This document shows positions 9,491 through 18,426 of a stretch of 64,000 nucleotides of DNA, one piece after another. Each line of letters starts with the position of its first letter. The stretch's first letter is position 1. The position numbers were made by a program, and so were the translations under genes. The DNA lies in contig NZ_GL379591.1 of the NCBI RefSeq assembly GCF_000143625.1, forward strand, positions 103,702-167,701, in the 5' to 3' direction. This stretch comes from Candidatus Regiella insecticola LSR1 (GTDB lineage: Bacteria; Pseudomonadota; Gammaproteobacteria; Enterobacterales; Enterobacteriaceae). A model generated the notes under the pieces. The model was not told the DNA's origin. It worked only from the letters and a program-made list of their open reading frames with translations, and ran no database searches.

Positions 9491-9633
9491 TAGACCTCTT
9501 TCCAAACCGTAGTTCGTTATGCGAAGTCAAGGCGCCCGGCGCACAGCAACCTTCGTTGCTATAAATACATGAGGATTGCAAGCACTGGGCAACGCTGGAT
9601 TCGCGTCACGTAGTAGGTTTGGAAAGAGGTCTA
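9491..9633. repeat. R3 MITE with IS5-like ends, copy 1
   Basis: A 143-bp non-coding element with terminal inverted repeats TAGACCTCTTTCCAAACC and GGTTTGGAAAGAGGTCTA. The tips match the ends of the three IS5-family copies (TAGACCTCTTCGGAAACT) at most positions. A close relative lies at 26479-26622. It sits between divergent ybgI and ybfF, in their shared promoter region. Confidence 0.8.
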
Positions 9634-9708
9634 ATAAGCTGCTGACAGCACAATTTGCTTACTCATGATATCCTATTATCCTACTCTTGGTTATTAATGA
9701 ACTTTGCA

Positions 9709-10467
9709 ATGAAATTAAATTTTCGTTTAAATAACAGCCTGACGACTGAAGCTAAAACCCCAATTGTGTTAATACACGGTCTGTTTGGTAATCTCGATAA
9801 TCTTGGGATGTTAGCGCGGGATCTACAAAAAAATCACAGCGTGATACTACTGGATTTACGCAATCATGGACTTTCACCCCGTTCACAACAAATGAATTAT
9901 TCAGTGATGGCGCAAGATGTATTAGCGCTACTCGCCAGATTACAAATAGAAAAAGCGATCATTATTGGTCATTCTATGGGGGGAAAAGTCGCGATGGCGA
10001 TGACGGCTCTGGCTCCACAACAGATTGAAAAAGTGATTGTGATTGATATTGCGCCAGTGGCCTACGAAATCCACCGTCATGACGCGATATTTGCCGCTTT
10101 GAAGGCGGTCACTCAGCAGGGTATTGTGCATCGCCCTGCCGCAGCGGGGTTGATGCGTCAATTTATATCAGAAGAAGCAATCATCTATTTTTTACTGAAA
10201 TCATTTAAAGAGGGGAAATGGTGTTTTGATGTCGATATTCTCTGTGATCAATACGAGAATATCGCAGGCTGGCAAGCTATCCCTTTGTGGCCAGATCCTG
10301 TTTTGTTTATTCGCGGTGAACTGTCGTGCTATATTCAGGATAGCCATCGCGCCAGTATAACCGCACAGTTTCCACAAGCGTATATCGAGACTATTTCGCA
10401 GGCCGGTCATGCGGTTCATGCAGAAAAAACGGCGATGGTGTTAGCCGCTATTCGGCGATTTATCTGA
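9709..10467 (+). CDS. ybfF: YbfF acyl-CoA esterase, alpha/beta hydrolase
   Basis: YbfF is a cytosolic alpha/beta-hydrolase esterase with activity on acyl-CoA and malonyl-CoA substrates. The start at 9709 (MKLNFRLNN) aligns with E. coli YbfF and gives 252 residues; the frame is open back to 9655 but those residues do not match the family. Seen are the oxyanion-hole HGLFGNLDNLG, the nucleophile elbow GHSMGGK (about residues 88-94), RNHGLSPR, and the catalytic His in AGHAVHAEK near the end. The next gene is fldA 43 bp downstream; ybfE, normally between, is absent. Confidence 0.93.
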   Translation: MKLNFRLNNSLTTEAKTPIVLIHGLFGNLDNLGMLARDLQKNHSVILLDLRNHGLSPRSQQMNYSVMAQDVLALLARLQIEKAIIIGHSMGGKVAMAMTALAPQQIEKVIVIDIAPVAYEIHRHDAIFAALKAVTQQGIVHRPAAAGLMRQFISEEAIIYFLLKSFKEGKWCFDVDILCDQYENIAGWQAIPLWPDPVLFIRGELSCYIQDSHRASITAQFPQAYIETISQAGHAVHAEKTAMVLAAIRRFI

Positions 10468-10510
10468 AATCAAAATAAATGGTAAAAATTAATAGGGTAT
10501 ACAAACAGTT

Positions 10511-11026
10511 ATGGCAATCGTGGGTATCTTTTTTGGCAGTGACACTGGCAATACAGAAAATATTGCTAAGATGATTCAAACTCAATTAGGAAAAGACTGT
10601 GCTGAGGTGTATGACATTGCCAAAAGTAGCAGAGAAGATTTAGAAAAATTTGATATTCTGTTGCTTGGCATCCCCACCTGGTATTACGGCGAAGCCCAGT
10701 GTGATTGGGATGATTTTTTTCCAGCATTAGCAGAAATCGATTTTGCAGGAAAATTAGTGGCACTGTTCGGCTGTGGTGATCAAGAAGATTACGCCGAATA
10801 TTTTTGTGATGCCATGGGTACAATACGTGATATCGTCGAAGCTCGTGGCGCCACTATTATTGGGCACTGGCCAACAGAGGGCTATCATTTTGAAGCGTCT
10901 AAAGCGTTGACAGATGACAAGCACTGTTTTGTTGGTCTGGCTATTGATGAAGATCGCCAACCAGAGCTCACTGAAATACGTGTAAATAACTGGGTAAAAC
11001 AAATTAGTGAAGAACTCTCTTTATAA
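10511..11026 (+). CDS. fldA: Flavodoxin 1
   Basis: Long-chain flavodoxin, an essential FMN electron carrier in enterobacteria serving MetH, IspG/H and radical-SAM enzymes. The 171 residues are near the usual 176. The phosphate-binding loop SDTGNTE is at residues 10-16, the W/Y flavin loops are GIPTWYYGE (about 55-63) and GCGDQEDYAEYF (about 88-99), and the long-chain insert follows. The gene is intact and sits between ybfF and fur as in E. coli, read in the same direction. Confidence 0.96.
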   Translation: MAIVGIFFGSDTGNTENIAKMIQTQLGKDCAEVYDIAKSSREDLEKFDILLLGIPTWYYGEAQCDWDDFFPALAEIDFAGKLVALFGCGDQEDYAEYFCDAMGTIRDIVEARGATIIGHWPTEGYHFEASKALTDDKHCFVGLAIDEDRQPELTEIRVNNWVKQISEELSL

Positions 11027-11054
11027 AAAACTTTCCCTTTAGCGCCTTAGGATG

Positions 11055-11111
11055 TATACCCAATGAATTTCGAATTACGGCAAGGCGGCAACTTCAAAGG
11101 CGAAGGGTATA
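11055..11111. repeat. Short R1 repeat between fldA and fur
   Basis: A 57-bp compact unit from TATACCCAATGAATTTCG to GGCGAAGGGTATA, lacking most of the centre found in longer copies. It occupies the fldA-fur gap, 16 bp before the fur ATG, and so may carry or disturb the fur leader. Confidence 0.8.
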
Positions 11112-11127
11112 ACAGGATTAAATCTGC

Positions 11128-11571
11128 ATGATCGACAATAATACCGCACTAAAAAAGATGGGTCTCAAGGTGACGCATCCAAGGTTGAAGATCTTAGAAG
11201 TTTTACAGGATCCCACTTGCCATCACATTAGCGCAGAAGACATTTATAAAAAACTGATCGATATGAATCAAGAAATCGGTTTAGCTACCGTCTACCGTGT
11301 TCTCAATCAATTTGAAGATGTTAGAATTGTTATTCGCCACAATTTTGAAGGCAATAAATCGGTTTTTGAACTGACAAAGCCCGATCATCACGATCATTTA
11401 ATCTGTTTAAACTGTGGCAAAGTAATCGAATTTCAAGACAAATTTATTGAAAAACGGCAACAGGATATTGCCGATCAGCATGGTATACAATTGACTAATC
11501 GCAGTCTGCATCTATATGGAAATTGCACCACAAAAAACTGCCCAAAAAGTAAATCTGTGCAGGATACGTAA
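11128..11571 (+). CDS. fur: Fur, ferric uptake regulator
   Basis: Fe(II)-dependent DNA-binding repressor of iron acquisition. The 147 residues are the normal length. The winged-helix domain includes GLKVTHPRLKILEVL and EIGLATVYRVLNQFE (recognition helix about residues 51-65). The metal sites are visible in HHDHLICLNCGKVIEF (His87, His88, His90, Cys93, Cys96) and the C-terminal Cys pair in NCTTKNC. The gene is intact. The upstream repeat leaves little room for the usual uof leader peptide, which I do not see. Confidence 0.96.
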   Translation: MIDNNTALKKMGLKVTHPRLKILEVLQDPTCHHISAEDIYKKLIDMNQEIGLATVYRVLNQFEDVRIVIRHNFEGNKSVFELTKPDHHDHLICLNCGKVIEFQDKFIEKRQQDIADQHGIQLTNRSLHLYGNCTTKNCPKSKSVQDT

Positions 11572-11576
11572 TTCAT

Positions 11577-11680
11577 TAGACTGCTTGCAAAACCGTCGCT
11601 CGTTATGTGAAGTCATAGGCGCACAGTGCGTATGAGGGTAACACCGAATTCACACTACGCAGTAGGTTATGCAAGAAGTA
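11577..11680. repeat. R3-related repeat, degenerate
   Basis: Starts TAGACTGCTTGCAAAACCGT and ends TAGGTTATGCAAGAAGTA. The ends are complementary over about 15 bases, and the inside shares CTCGTTATGTGAAGTCA and CACGCAGTAGGTT-like text with the R3 units at 9491 and 26479. It follows the fur stop and is probably an old family member. Confidence 0.6.
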
Positions 11681-11686
11681 TAAAGT

Positions 11687-11793
11687 TATAGCCGAATCAG
11701 TTTAATTTGATTCAAGGCGGAGGAGCACAGACAGTACAAATAGTACGGCAAGCGACGACAACACTTAAATCAAATTAAACTGGTTTGGCTATA
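11687..11793. repeat. R2 palindromic repeat, copy 2
   Basis: TATAGCCGAATCAGTTTAAT to TTAAACTGGTTTGGCTATA, 107 bp, the same family and orientation as 5686-5804, with a shorter centre. It lies between the convergent ends of fur and glnS, directly after the R3-related unit. Confidence 0.8.
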
Positions 11794-11828
11794 TCAGCGA
11801 GTACAAGAGATTTCTAGGCGTTAAGAAG

Positions 11829-13499
11829 CTATTGCTTCCCAGCCTTATCCTGCCAAGTATCACGCAGCCCAACCGTTCGATTAAACACCGGTTGTCCCGC
11901 CTGAAAATGTTGGTTATCGATGCAAAAATAGCCCTCGCGTTCAAATTGATAACATTGCTCAGGCTGTGCGGTAGCTAAACTGGGCTCAACAAAACCCTGA
12001 CGGATGATCAGTGATTGTGGATTTACTGTGGCGATAAAATCATCCACTGCGCTAGGGTTAGGCACGTTAAAAAGACGATCATATAAACGGATCTGTGCCG
12101 GCACCGCATAGGCGGCGGCAACCCAGTGGATCACGCCTTTCACTTTACGCCCATCGGCTGGATCTTTATTCAGCGTCTTTGAGTCATAACTACAATAAAC
12201 AGCGATAATATTGCCTTTCAGATCTTTTTCAACACGTTCTGCTTTAATGATATAGGCATGACGCAAGCGTACTTCTTTACCGAGAACCAACCGTTTGTAT
12301 TGTCTATTGGCTTCTTCACGAAAATCAGCTCGATCGATATAAATCACACTATCAAAAGGAACCTGACGACTGCCCATCTGTGGGTTATTCGGATGATTAG
12401 GTAGCGTAAGCTGTTCTAAGCGGGCTTCTCTATTTTCAATAATCAGCTTGAGCGGATCCAATACCGCCATTGCTCTTGGCGCATTTTCATTCAGTTCGTC
12501 ACGGATACAAGATTCTAATGACATCATTTCAACCTGGTTGTCTTGCTTGGTGACACCGATACGACGACAGAATTCACGAATGGAAGCCGCAGTATAGCCG
12601 CGACGACGCAAACCTGAAATCGTTGGCATGCGTGGATCGTCCCAACCTTCTACGATGTTCTCCGTCACTAACAAACTCAGTTTGCGTTTTGACATAATGG
12701 CAAATTCAAGATTTAAGCGAGAAAATTCGTACTGACGTGGATGGCAATTAATATCAATATGTTCTAATACCCAATCGTACAAACGCCGATTATCTTGAAA
12801 TTCAAGGGTACAAAGCGAATGGGTAATGCCTTCTAGCGCATCAGAAATACAATGCGTAAAATCATACATAGGATAAATACACCATTGGTTACCCGTTTGA
12901 TGGTGTTCAGCAAATTTGACGCGATACAGAACAGGATCACGCATTACCATAAAAGGAGAAGCCATGTTGATTTTTGCCCGCAGACAGGCACTGCCTTCGC
13001 TAAATCCCCCCTCCCGCATTTTTGCAAACAACACCAAGTTTTCTTCGATACTACGCTCACGAAATGGACTATTTTTACCTGCTGTGGTCAAGGTTCCACG
13101 ATATTCACGTATTTCTTCAGCGTTAAGCTCGTCGACGTACGCCACATTATTTTTTATCAACTCAACCGCATAACGGTACAATTGATCAAAATAATCAGAT
13201 GAATAACGTACTTCTCCACTCCATGAAAAACCGAGCCACTGTAAATCACGTTTGATGGATTCTATATATTCAAGCTCTTCTTTTTCCGGATTGGTATCAT
13301 CAAAGCGGAGATTACATTTTCCTTGATAATCTTGCGCGATACCAAAATTTAAGCAAATAGATTTGGCATGACCGATATGTAAATAGCCATTTGGCTCGGG
13401 AGGGAAACGGGTATGTATTTCACTATGCTTACCACTGGCTAAATCTTCATCAATAATTTGACGAATAAAATTATTCGGGCGAGCTTCAGCCTCATTCAT
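11829..13499 (-). CDS. glnS: Glutaminyl-tRNA synthetase
   Basis: Class I aminoacyl-tRNA synthetase charging tRNA-Gln. The start at 13497-13499 ([16 protein letters not shown]) matches the family and gives 556 residues (E. coli 554); an upstream ATG at 13514 adds five unlikely residues. The ATP-site motifs [14 protein letters not shown] (about residues 34-47) and VMSKRKLS (about 268-275) are present. The acceptor-binding and anticodon-binding beta-barrels follow, with [10 protein letters not shown] at the end. Intact, as expected for an essential gene. Confidence 0.97.
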   Translation of the reverse strand: MNEAEARPNNFIRQIIDEDLASGKHSEIHTRFPPEPNGYLHIGHAKSICLNFGIAQDYQGKCNLRFDDTNPEKEELEYIESIKRDLQWLGFSWSGEVRYSSDYFDQLYRYAVELIKNNVAYVDELNAEEIREYRGTLTTAGKNSPFRERSIEENLVLFAKMREGGFSEGSACLRAKINMASPFMVMRDPVLYRVKFAEHHQTGNQWCIYPMYDFTHCISDALEGITHSLCTLEFQDNRRLYDWVLEHIDINCHPRQYEFSRLNLEFAIMSKRKLSLLVTENIVEGWDDPRMPTISGLRRRGYTAASIREFCRRIGVTKQDNQVEMMSLESCIRDELNENAPRAMAVLDPLKLIIENREARLEQLTLPNHPNNPQMGSRQVPFDSVIYIDRADFREEANRQYKRLVLGKEVRLRHAYIIKAERVEKDLKGNIIAVYCSYDSKTLNKDPADGRKVKGVIHWVAAAYAVPAQIRLYDRLFNVPNPSAVDDFIATVNPQSLIIRQGFVEPSLATAQPEQCYQFEREGYFCIDNQHFQAGQPVFNRTVGLRDTWQDKAGKQ

Positions 13500-13560
13500 T
13501 GTATGTTTCCTCACTTTTTGTCCAATAGGATCTTATAAGCAGGCTTTGGAGGCAACTGTT

Positions 13561-13687
13561 TATACCCTTCGCCTTTCAAGTTACGGCGGCGTTGGCTGCT
13601 CACTCTCATCCCAGTCATGTACTAACTGTACACTCTTGGGATTCGACTGATTGCCGCCTTGCCGTAACTCGAAATTCATTGGGTATA
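13561..13687. repeat. R1 palindromic repeat overlapping the nagE 3' end
   Basis: TATACCCTTCGCCTTTCAAG to TTCATTGGGTATA, 127 bp, between glnS and nagE. Its right tip overlaps the last codons of nagE: the final Gln codon and the stop (complement of 13676-13681) are supplied by the repeat. The unit has therefore replaced the original gene end. Confidence 0.8.
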
Positions 13688-15766
13688 GTCTATACCCGCC
13701 GCCAACAACGCGGCTGTATAGTTAGCTGAAACCGTGCCCGCGGGGCTAATAGCAAATAAATCGGTTTGCCCCGCCACCACCTCACCATTTGCTAGCACAG
13801 AGAGCTCGCCAAAGTGGGAGAGGTTTTGTACCAACACGGGGCTGAGCAAAGAAACACCATTGGCATTAAGATATTCAAGATCTAACAGTAGAATAGGCTG
13901 ACCAGCGATCACAATACTGTCTTCTTCAACCAAACGTTTAAAGCCATGACTATATTGTTTATCAAGCTGGATACCGATATGGATCAAAATTTCAACACCT
14001 GTGCTGCTGGTCAGATAAAAAGCGTGGCTAGTATGAACAATCCGTGTAATTTTGCCATCAATCGGTGCCACTATGGTTTTAGCAGTCGGATAAATGGCGA
14101 CACCCTCCCCGAGAATTTTACTGGCATAGGCTTCGTCGGCAATAGTTTCTAATGGATGGACGGTGCCAGTAATAGGTGAAAGTAATATCAGTGGTGTTGC
14201 CTGTATTTTTTTAATATCGGCTTGAATTCGATGAGGTGGCGGCAAAGCTGTCATCACCGCTGAAGGAACTCGGCTATCGGCAAACACTCTTTGCATCGCC
14301 TGTGCGATGAATTCTGCTCGAGCCCCAACAATAACCTGCACACTGTATTTATTGAGACAAATAATAGCGGATGCGCCTAAATTTTTTGCTAATGCCTCGT
14401 TTACCCGTGCGGCATCTTTGACATTCAGGCGCAAACGAGTAATGCAAGCATCGATAGCTATCAAATTATTAGAGCCCGCCATCGCACTAATATAACGACG
14501 AGCAAGCAGTTTGATAGCAGTATCATTATTGATATTTCTTATATTATTTTTATTAATATTATAATCATCTTCCTCATCACCAAAAATATCCTCTTCCCGA
14601 CCGGGTGTTAACAATTTAAATTTATTGATAAAAAAACGAAACATCAAATAATAAACCGCAAAAAAAAGCACACCTTGTGGGAACAACATATACCAATCTG
14701 TCGCTAATGGGTTACGTGAAGAAAGTATCATATCTATCAGACCGGCACTAAAACCAAAGCCGGCTATCCAATGCATCTGTGCGGCGATAAATACCGAAAT
14801 ACCAGTCAAGACGGCATGAATAAAATAAAGAGGGGGAGCAACGAACATAAAAGAAAATTCTAAGGGTTCACTAATTCCGGTTAAAAAAGAAGCAAATGCA
14901 CCTGCTAGCATAATACCGTAGATTTTATTTTTCTTTTCAGGACGAGCGCAGTGATACATCGCTAAGGCGGCGCCTGGTAAGCCAAACATCATAATAGGGA
15001 AAAATCCGGCTTGATAACGGCCGGTAACACCGACTTCCGCTGTCCCTGAGTCGATAGATTGTTGTCCTGCTAAAAAATTAGGAATGTCGTTGATACCTGC
15101 GACATCAAACCAAAATACTGAGTTTAAAGCGTGGTGCAAACCAATGGGAACCAATAGCCGATTGAAAAAAGCATAGATCCCTGCCCCCAGGGAGCCCATA
15201 TCTTGAATATTTTCACCGAAATTAACCAAAGCATCGTAAATGACTGGCCAAACAAACATGAGGGCACAAGCGACGAAAATCATCACAAAAGACGTTAAAA
15301 TGGGAACTAGGAGGCGGCCATTAAAAAAGGATAATGCGTTCGGTAGCTCAATATGACTAAAGCGATTATATAACTCAGCGGAGATAATACCGACCAAAAT
15401 ACCAATAAATTGATTGTTAATGTTATCAAAAGCAGCAGGAACCTGATCGATAGGAAGCTGCTCAATGATGGAGACTCCCTTAGGGGAACACAATGCGGTC
15501 AATACTAAATAGCCAACAAAACCGGCTAACGCTGCAGCACCATCTTTATCTTTTGACATACCATAAGCTATCCCGATGGCAAATAATGTCGACATATTGT
15601 TGATAATGGCAGAGCCAGATGTAATTAATAATGCTGCTAATGAATTACTCCCACCCCAGTCGCTAGGATCAATCCAATAGCCTAACCCCATCAGTATCGC
15701 GGCAGCCGGCAGGGCAGCAACCGGAACCATTAATGCCCGCCCCACTTTTTGCAAATAACTTAACAT
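13676..15766 (-). CDS. nagE: N-acetylglucosamine-specific PTS permease EIICBA
   Basis: Inner-membrane phosphotransferase enzyme that imports and phosphorylates GlcNAc. The start at 15764-15766 (MLSYLQKVGRALMVPVAAL) has GGAGA upstream and gives 696 residues (E. coli 648; the linkers look longer here). The IIC membrane domain covers about residues 1-375. The IIB domain follows a linker and has the phosphorylated Cys in DACITRLRLNVKD (about 445). The IIA domain occupies about 530-690 with its active-site region HIGIQLDKQYSHGF. The last residues come from an inserted repeat. nagBAC, normally divergent from nagE, is not found upstream. Confidence 0.95.
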   Translation of the reverse strand: MLSYLQKVGRALMVPVAALPAAAILMGLGYWIDPSDWGGSNSLAALLITSGSAIINNMSTLFAIGIAYGMSKDKDGAAALAGFVGYLVLTALCSPKGVSIIEQLPIDQVPAAFDNINNQFIGILVGIISAELYNRFSHIELPNALSFFNGRLLVPILTSFVMIFVACALMFVWPVIYDALVNFGENIQDMGSLGAGIYAFFNRLLVPIGLHHALNSVFWFDVAGINDIPNFLAGQQSIDSGTAEVGVTGRYQAGFFPIMMFGLPGAALAMYHCARPEKKNKIYGIMLAGAFASFLTGISEPLEFSFMFVAPPLYFIHAVLTGISVFIAAQMHWIAGFGFSAGLIDMILSSRNPLATDWYMLFPQGVLFFAVYYLMFRFFINKFKLLTPGREEDIFGDEEDDYNINKNNIRNINNDTAIKLLARRYISAMAGSNNLIAIDACITRLRLNVKDAARVNEALAKNLGASAIICLNKYSVQVIVGARAEFIAQAMQRVFADSRVPSAVMTALPPPHRIQADIKKIQATPLILLSPITGTVHPLETIADEAYASKILGEGVAIYPTAKTIVAPIDGKITRIVHTSHAFYLTSSTGVEILIHIGIQLDKQYSHGFKRLVEEDSIVIAGQPILLLDLEYLNANGVSLLSPVLVQNLSHFGELSVLANGEVVAGQTDLFAISPAGTVSANYTAALLAAGIDYTQ

Positions 15767-16059
15767 ATTCGCTTGTCTCCTTCTTTTGATCTTAATGCGG
15801 CATTGCAATCGGGTTAAAGCTGATCTTTTACGAAATTTTCTTTAGTACCGACTGATTTTCGATAAAGTATGAGTGAGAATAAGAGATTTCGAAAAGGCGC
15901 TTAGCACCTGTTCCAAATCTTCTTTGGCTGCGCTTAATTGATGAAAAATAGACAAAAAAGCACCGTTGCCTTTTGTTACAAAAACAAAAAGGTAAATGAG
16001 CATATTGATCCCATTTTTGACGAAGTATCAGCGAGCACAAGAGATTTCGAATAGGCTCT
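15767..16059. other. Intergenic stretch upstream of nagE, no gene seen
   Basis: No supported gene. It contains a phrase TATCAGCGAGCACAAGAGATTTC (near 16026-16048) that recurs in slightly altered form at about 11792-11814. In related bacteria nagB starts here; no trace of it is readable, consistent with loss of the nagBAC side. Confidence 0.5.
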
Positions 16060-16185
16060 TATACCCAATGAATTTCGAGTTACGGCAAGGCGGCAAGGGC
16101 AACCGACCGATGAGCGTAGATAGACTACGTGATTCGGCGAGCACCCGCAGACAACAAAGCCGTAACTTGAAAGGCGAAGGGTATA
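16060..16185. repeat. R1 palindromic repeat copy
   Basis: TATACCCAATGAATTTCGAG to GGCGAAGGGTATA, 126 bp, in the opposite orientation to the copy at 13561. Its centre contains GCGTAGATAGACTACGTGATTC. No coding content. Confidence 0.8.
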
Positions 16186-16249
16186 CTGCCTTGGCGGAAA
16201 GAAAGTATATAAGAGGCTCTCTAACATTCAGCTATAAAAAATGGATTTT

Positions 16250-16738
16250 TTATCGTTTAACGGCTCGCGTAGCCAAGAAAGTTGGCATGAATTTGTCCAC
16301 CACAAAGCGAGGATTAGGTTGCTTATCTTCATAAAATCCGTCGATGCTGAATCCTGCCTTAATTTGCCCCCCGATCAAATCCGTCAACGTATGTCCAAAT
16401 ACCACCGCCTCGCCACGCTCCCGTTTTGCTTTGAGCTCGTCTTTAGTATGGGCTTTAAGATCTGAATAAGGGAGTTTGTATTGCGGTACTATGATCCCTT
16501 GATCAAAATAAGCGGGGTCGCGATCACCTATAAACACCACCGGATTATAGAAACTGGCCAGTAAAGCCCCACCTATCTTCAAAACACGGTAGCATTCACG
16601 CCACACTGAGTTAACATCTGAAATATAGAGATTGGAAATGGGGTGAAGGATAAGATCAAATTTCGGTTTAGGAAAGCAGCTCAGATTACACATGCTACCT
16701 TGTTGCGTTTCCAGTTCGAGACCATCACTCTCTGCCAC
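16250..16738 (-). pseudogene. SAM-dependent methyltransferase, C-terminal part
   Basis: About 160 residues resembling the C-terminal two thirds of a small class I SAM methyltransferase. AESDGLELETQQGSMCNLSCF would be the strand/helix around the ribose-binding acidic region. FDLILHPISNLYISDVNSVWRECYRVLKIGG is the typical post-motif segment, and the end FMPTFLATRAVKR looks complete. The N-terminal SAM-binding GxGxG loop is absent because another gene fragment is joined near 16738. It is non-functional as it stands. Confidence 0.7.
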
Positions 16739-17076
16739 CAGGCGATCTTGCTGAAGTTGCCATCAATGTGAAAATTTTCGTTGTTTAATTTATTTTTTAT
16801 TTTAGTATCAATGAGTTCACTGCGGATCATAATGTTAAATGGGCATTCAGTTGTGTGAAAAAAATGTATCCCCTTTTGTAAAACGGCCTCTATGTCTATA
16901 TGACAATTTTTTTTGTTTAAGATCAAAAAATTAAGGCCACTTGATTCGACGCCAGTAAAGTAGGCACAAACGTCATCAGTAACGTAATAATACCGTTGAC
17001 TAATGGCGGTGAAAAAATAGTTTTCTATTTGGTAATAAGAAGAAAATAGTGATGGCGTATGATTTTTATCATTCAT
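16681..17076 (-). pseudogene. N-terminal part of a GNAT-like protein fused to the methyltransferase relic
   Basis: 131 residues from the ATG at 17074-17076 (MNDKNHTPSLFSSYYQIENYF). They resemble the N-terminal domain of a GNAT-type acetyltransferase found in intracellular bacteria, with a segment around YFTGVESSGLNFLI. After GNFSKIAWWQR (about 16740) the text becomes the methyltransferase sequence read in the wrong frame, so the true C-terminal domain is gone. The family call is tentative; the deletion junction is clear from the overlapping frames. Confidence 0.45.
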
Positions 17077-17368
17077 GGTTTTATAAAATCCCCTGTTTTT
17101 TGATGTTTCTTTAAATATAGTCCTCGTTCGAATGACCAGTGCTCCAGGGGGTATTTACTCAAAGGAACTAAAGCCTTAACAAAGAAAGAAAACGAGAGAC
17201 TGCATCCTATGGAGTAATACGAATTTAATTGATGAATCAGGTAATTAAATACCAAACCGTCAAAAAAATCGCCACCGCAGTAAACAAAATGGCAGCCTTG
17301 GGCAGGTTCAGTTAGTGGCTATCCTTGCATAGAGGATGGGTGTTTGATTCCACTTGGTTGAACAAATA
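17077..17368. other. Stretch without a supported gene
   Basis: A 60-codon frame on the minus strand (17073-17255) overlaps the ATG of the upstream fragment and shows no family features. I see no RNA gene, repeat or terminator here. It probably represents decayed sequence. Confidence 0.4.
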
Positions 17369-17400
17369 TTGACAACGTTGATGGATTGGCTACATTAGAT
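17369..17400 (+). promoter_or_regulatory. Possible sigma-70 promoter
   Basis: TTGACA at 17369-17374 and TACATT at 17391-17396 are separated by 16 bp. They lie about 30 bp upstream of a GAGGAATAAGCC ribosome site and the ATG at 17429. A fair match, not otherwise supported. Confidence 0.35.
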
Positions 17401-17428
17401 ACGAAAATTTAATTATTGAGGAATAAGC

Positions 17429-17512
17429 CATGAAACTATTACCTTTGGTTTTTGTTGCAGGTCTAGCGCTAACTTCATTCAACCTCAGTGCTAAGATCAT
17501 GGCAAACGATAA
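17429..17512 (+). pseudogene. Exported small protein, 5' fragment cut by IS5 copy 1
   Basis: ATG at 17429 after a good ribosome site begins a clear signal peptide, MKLLPLVFVAGLALTSFNLS, with a probable cleavage near LSA-K. The frame enters IS5 copy 1 after MANDN and ends inside the element. If the 18427-32311 inversion is undone, the sequence beyond the insertion (complement of 32311 downward) continues this frame without a stop to the TAA near 32180. The restored protein would be about 70 residues. I do not recognise it. Confidence 0.5.
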
Positions 17513-18426
17513 TAGACCTCTTCGGAAACTAGCATTCATATAAGAATTTTGGTAAAACACTCCTGAACAAGGAGCCGCCATGAAATATGAAGTAATAAAA
17601 GTACTGGAAGAGGAAAAATTTCGTCGCTTAACGGGTGTTAAACGCAGTACATTTGAAAAGATGATAAAGATATTGAATGAAGCAGATAAGAGTAAGCAAG
17701 GGAAAGGAGGTCGGAAACCCAAGCGGGGTTTAGAAGAGCGCTTATTAATGGCACTGGAGTATATACGAGAATATCGCACTTATTTTCATGTCAGCCAAAG
17801 CTATGGCGTGAGTGAGAGCACATGCTATGAAACGATTAAATGGATAGAGAATACGCTAATAAAGCATCCTGATTTTGCCCTACCTGGACGCAAAGCTGTA
17901 TTAAAAAGGGATAGGGAGTATGAGCTGGTTCTTATTGATGCCACAGAAACGCCGATTGAACGTCCCCAAAAAAACAAAAGCCGTTTTACTCAGGAAAAAA
18001 GAAACGACACACCTTAAAAACACAAGTGCTCGTTGATAAAAAAAGTAAAGCAGTCATCTGTACAAGCTTTACGAATGGGAGGCGCCATGATTTTAGGTTG
18101 TTTAAGGAGTCTGGTGTGCGAATACATCCTGACATCAAAACAGTTACCGATACAGGTTACCAAGGGCTTGGCAAGATTCATTCAAACTCGGCGTTGCCTA
18201 AGAAAAAGACAAAGAAAAATCCCTTAACAAAAGAAGATAAACGCAACAATCGTGCGTTATCAAGCCAGCGTGTATTAAACGAACATGTCATTGGTATGAT
18301 TAAAAGATTTAAAATTGTATCAGACCGTTATCGAAACAGGCGAAAACGTTTTGGATTAAGATTTAATCTGATTGCTGCAATTTATAATATGGAAATTAGA
18401 TAAATGATAGTTTCCGAAGAGGTCTA
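17513..18426 (+). mobile_element. IS5-family element, copy 1
   Basis: 914 bp, bounded by TAGACCTCTTCGGAAACTA and its complement. Nearly identical copies lie at 30252-31164 (same strand) and 32312-33224 (opposite strand). The junctions of the interrupted toxin are consistent with a TA target duplication, as in IS427-type IS5 elements. This copy forms the left border of the inferred inversion: it separates an exported-protein fragment from the truncated end of the toxin gene. Confidence 0.9.
17580..18403 (+). CDS. IS5-family transposase, two frames (copy 1)
   Basis: The first frame (17580-18017) encodes the N-terminal HTH and first catalytic Asp (VLIDATETPIERP). The second (18026-18403) carries the rest of the DDE domain: FTNGRRHDFRLFKES, DTGYQGL and the final Glu in VLNEHVIGMIKRFK. 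The two join by a -1 shift at the six-A run 17995-18000, giving the usual SGKKKRHTLKTQ motif. All three copies carry the same A run, so the shift is either programmed or rescued by slippage, as in other two-frame IS5 elements. Confidence 0.85.

Noticed and set aside
17073-17255. A 60-codon minus frame upstream of the GNAT-like fragment
   Set aside because: No ribosome site or similarity; it overlaps the following ATG only by chance as far as can be seen.
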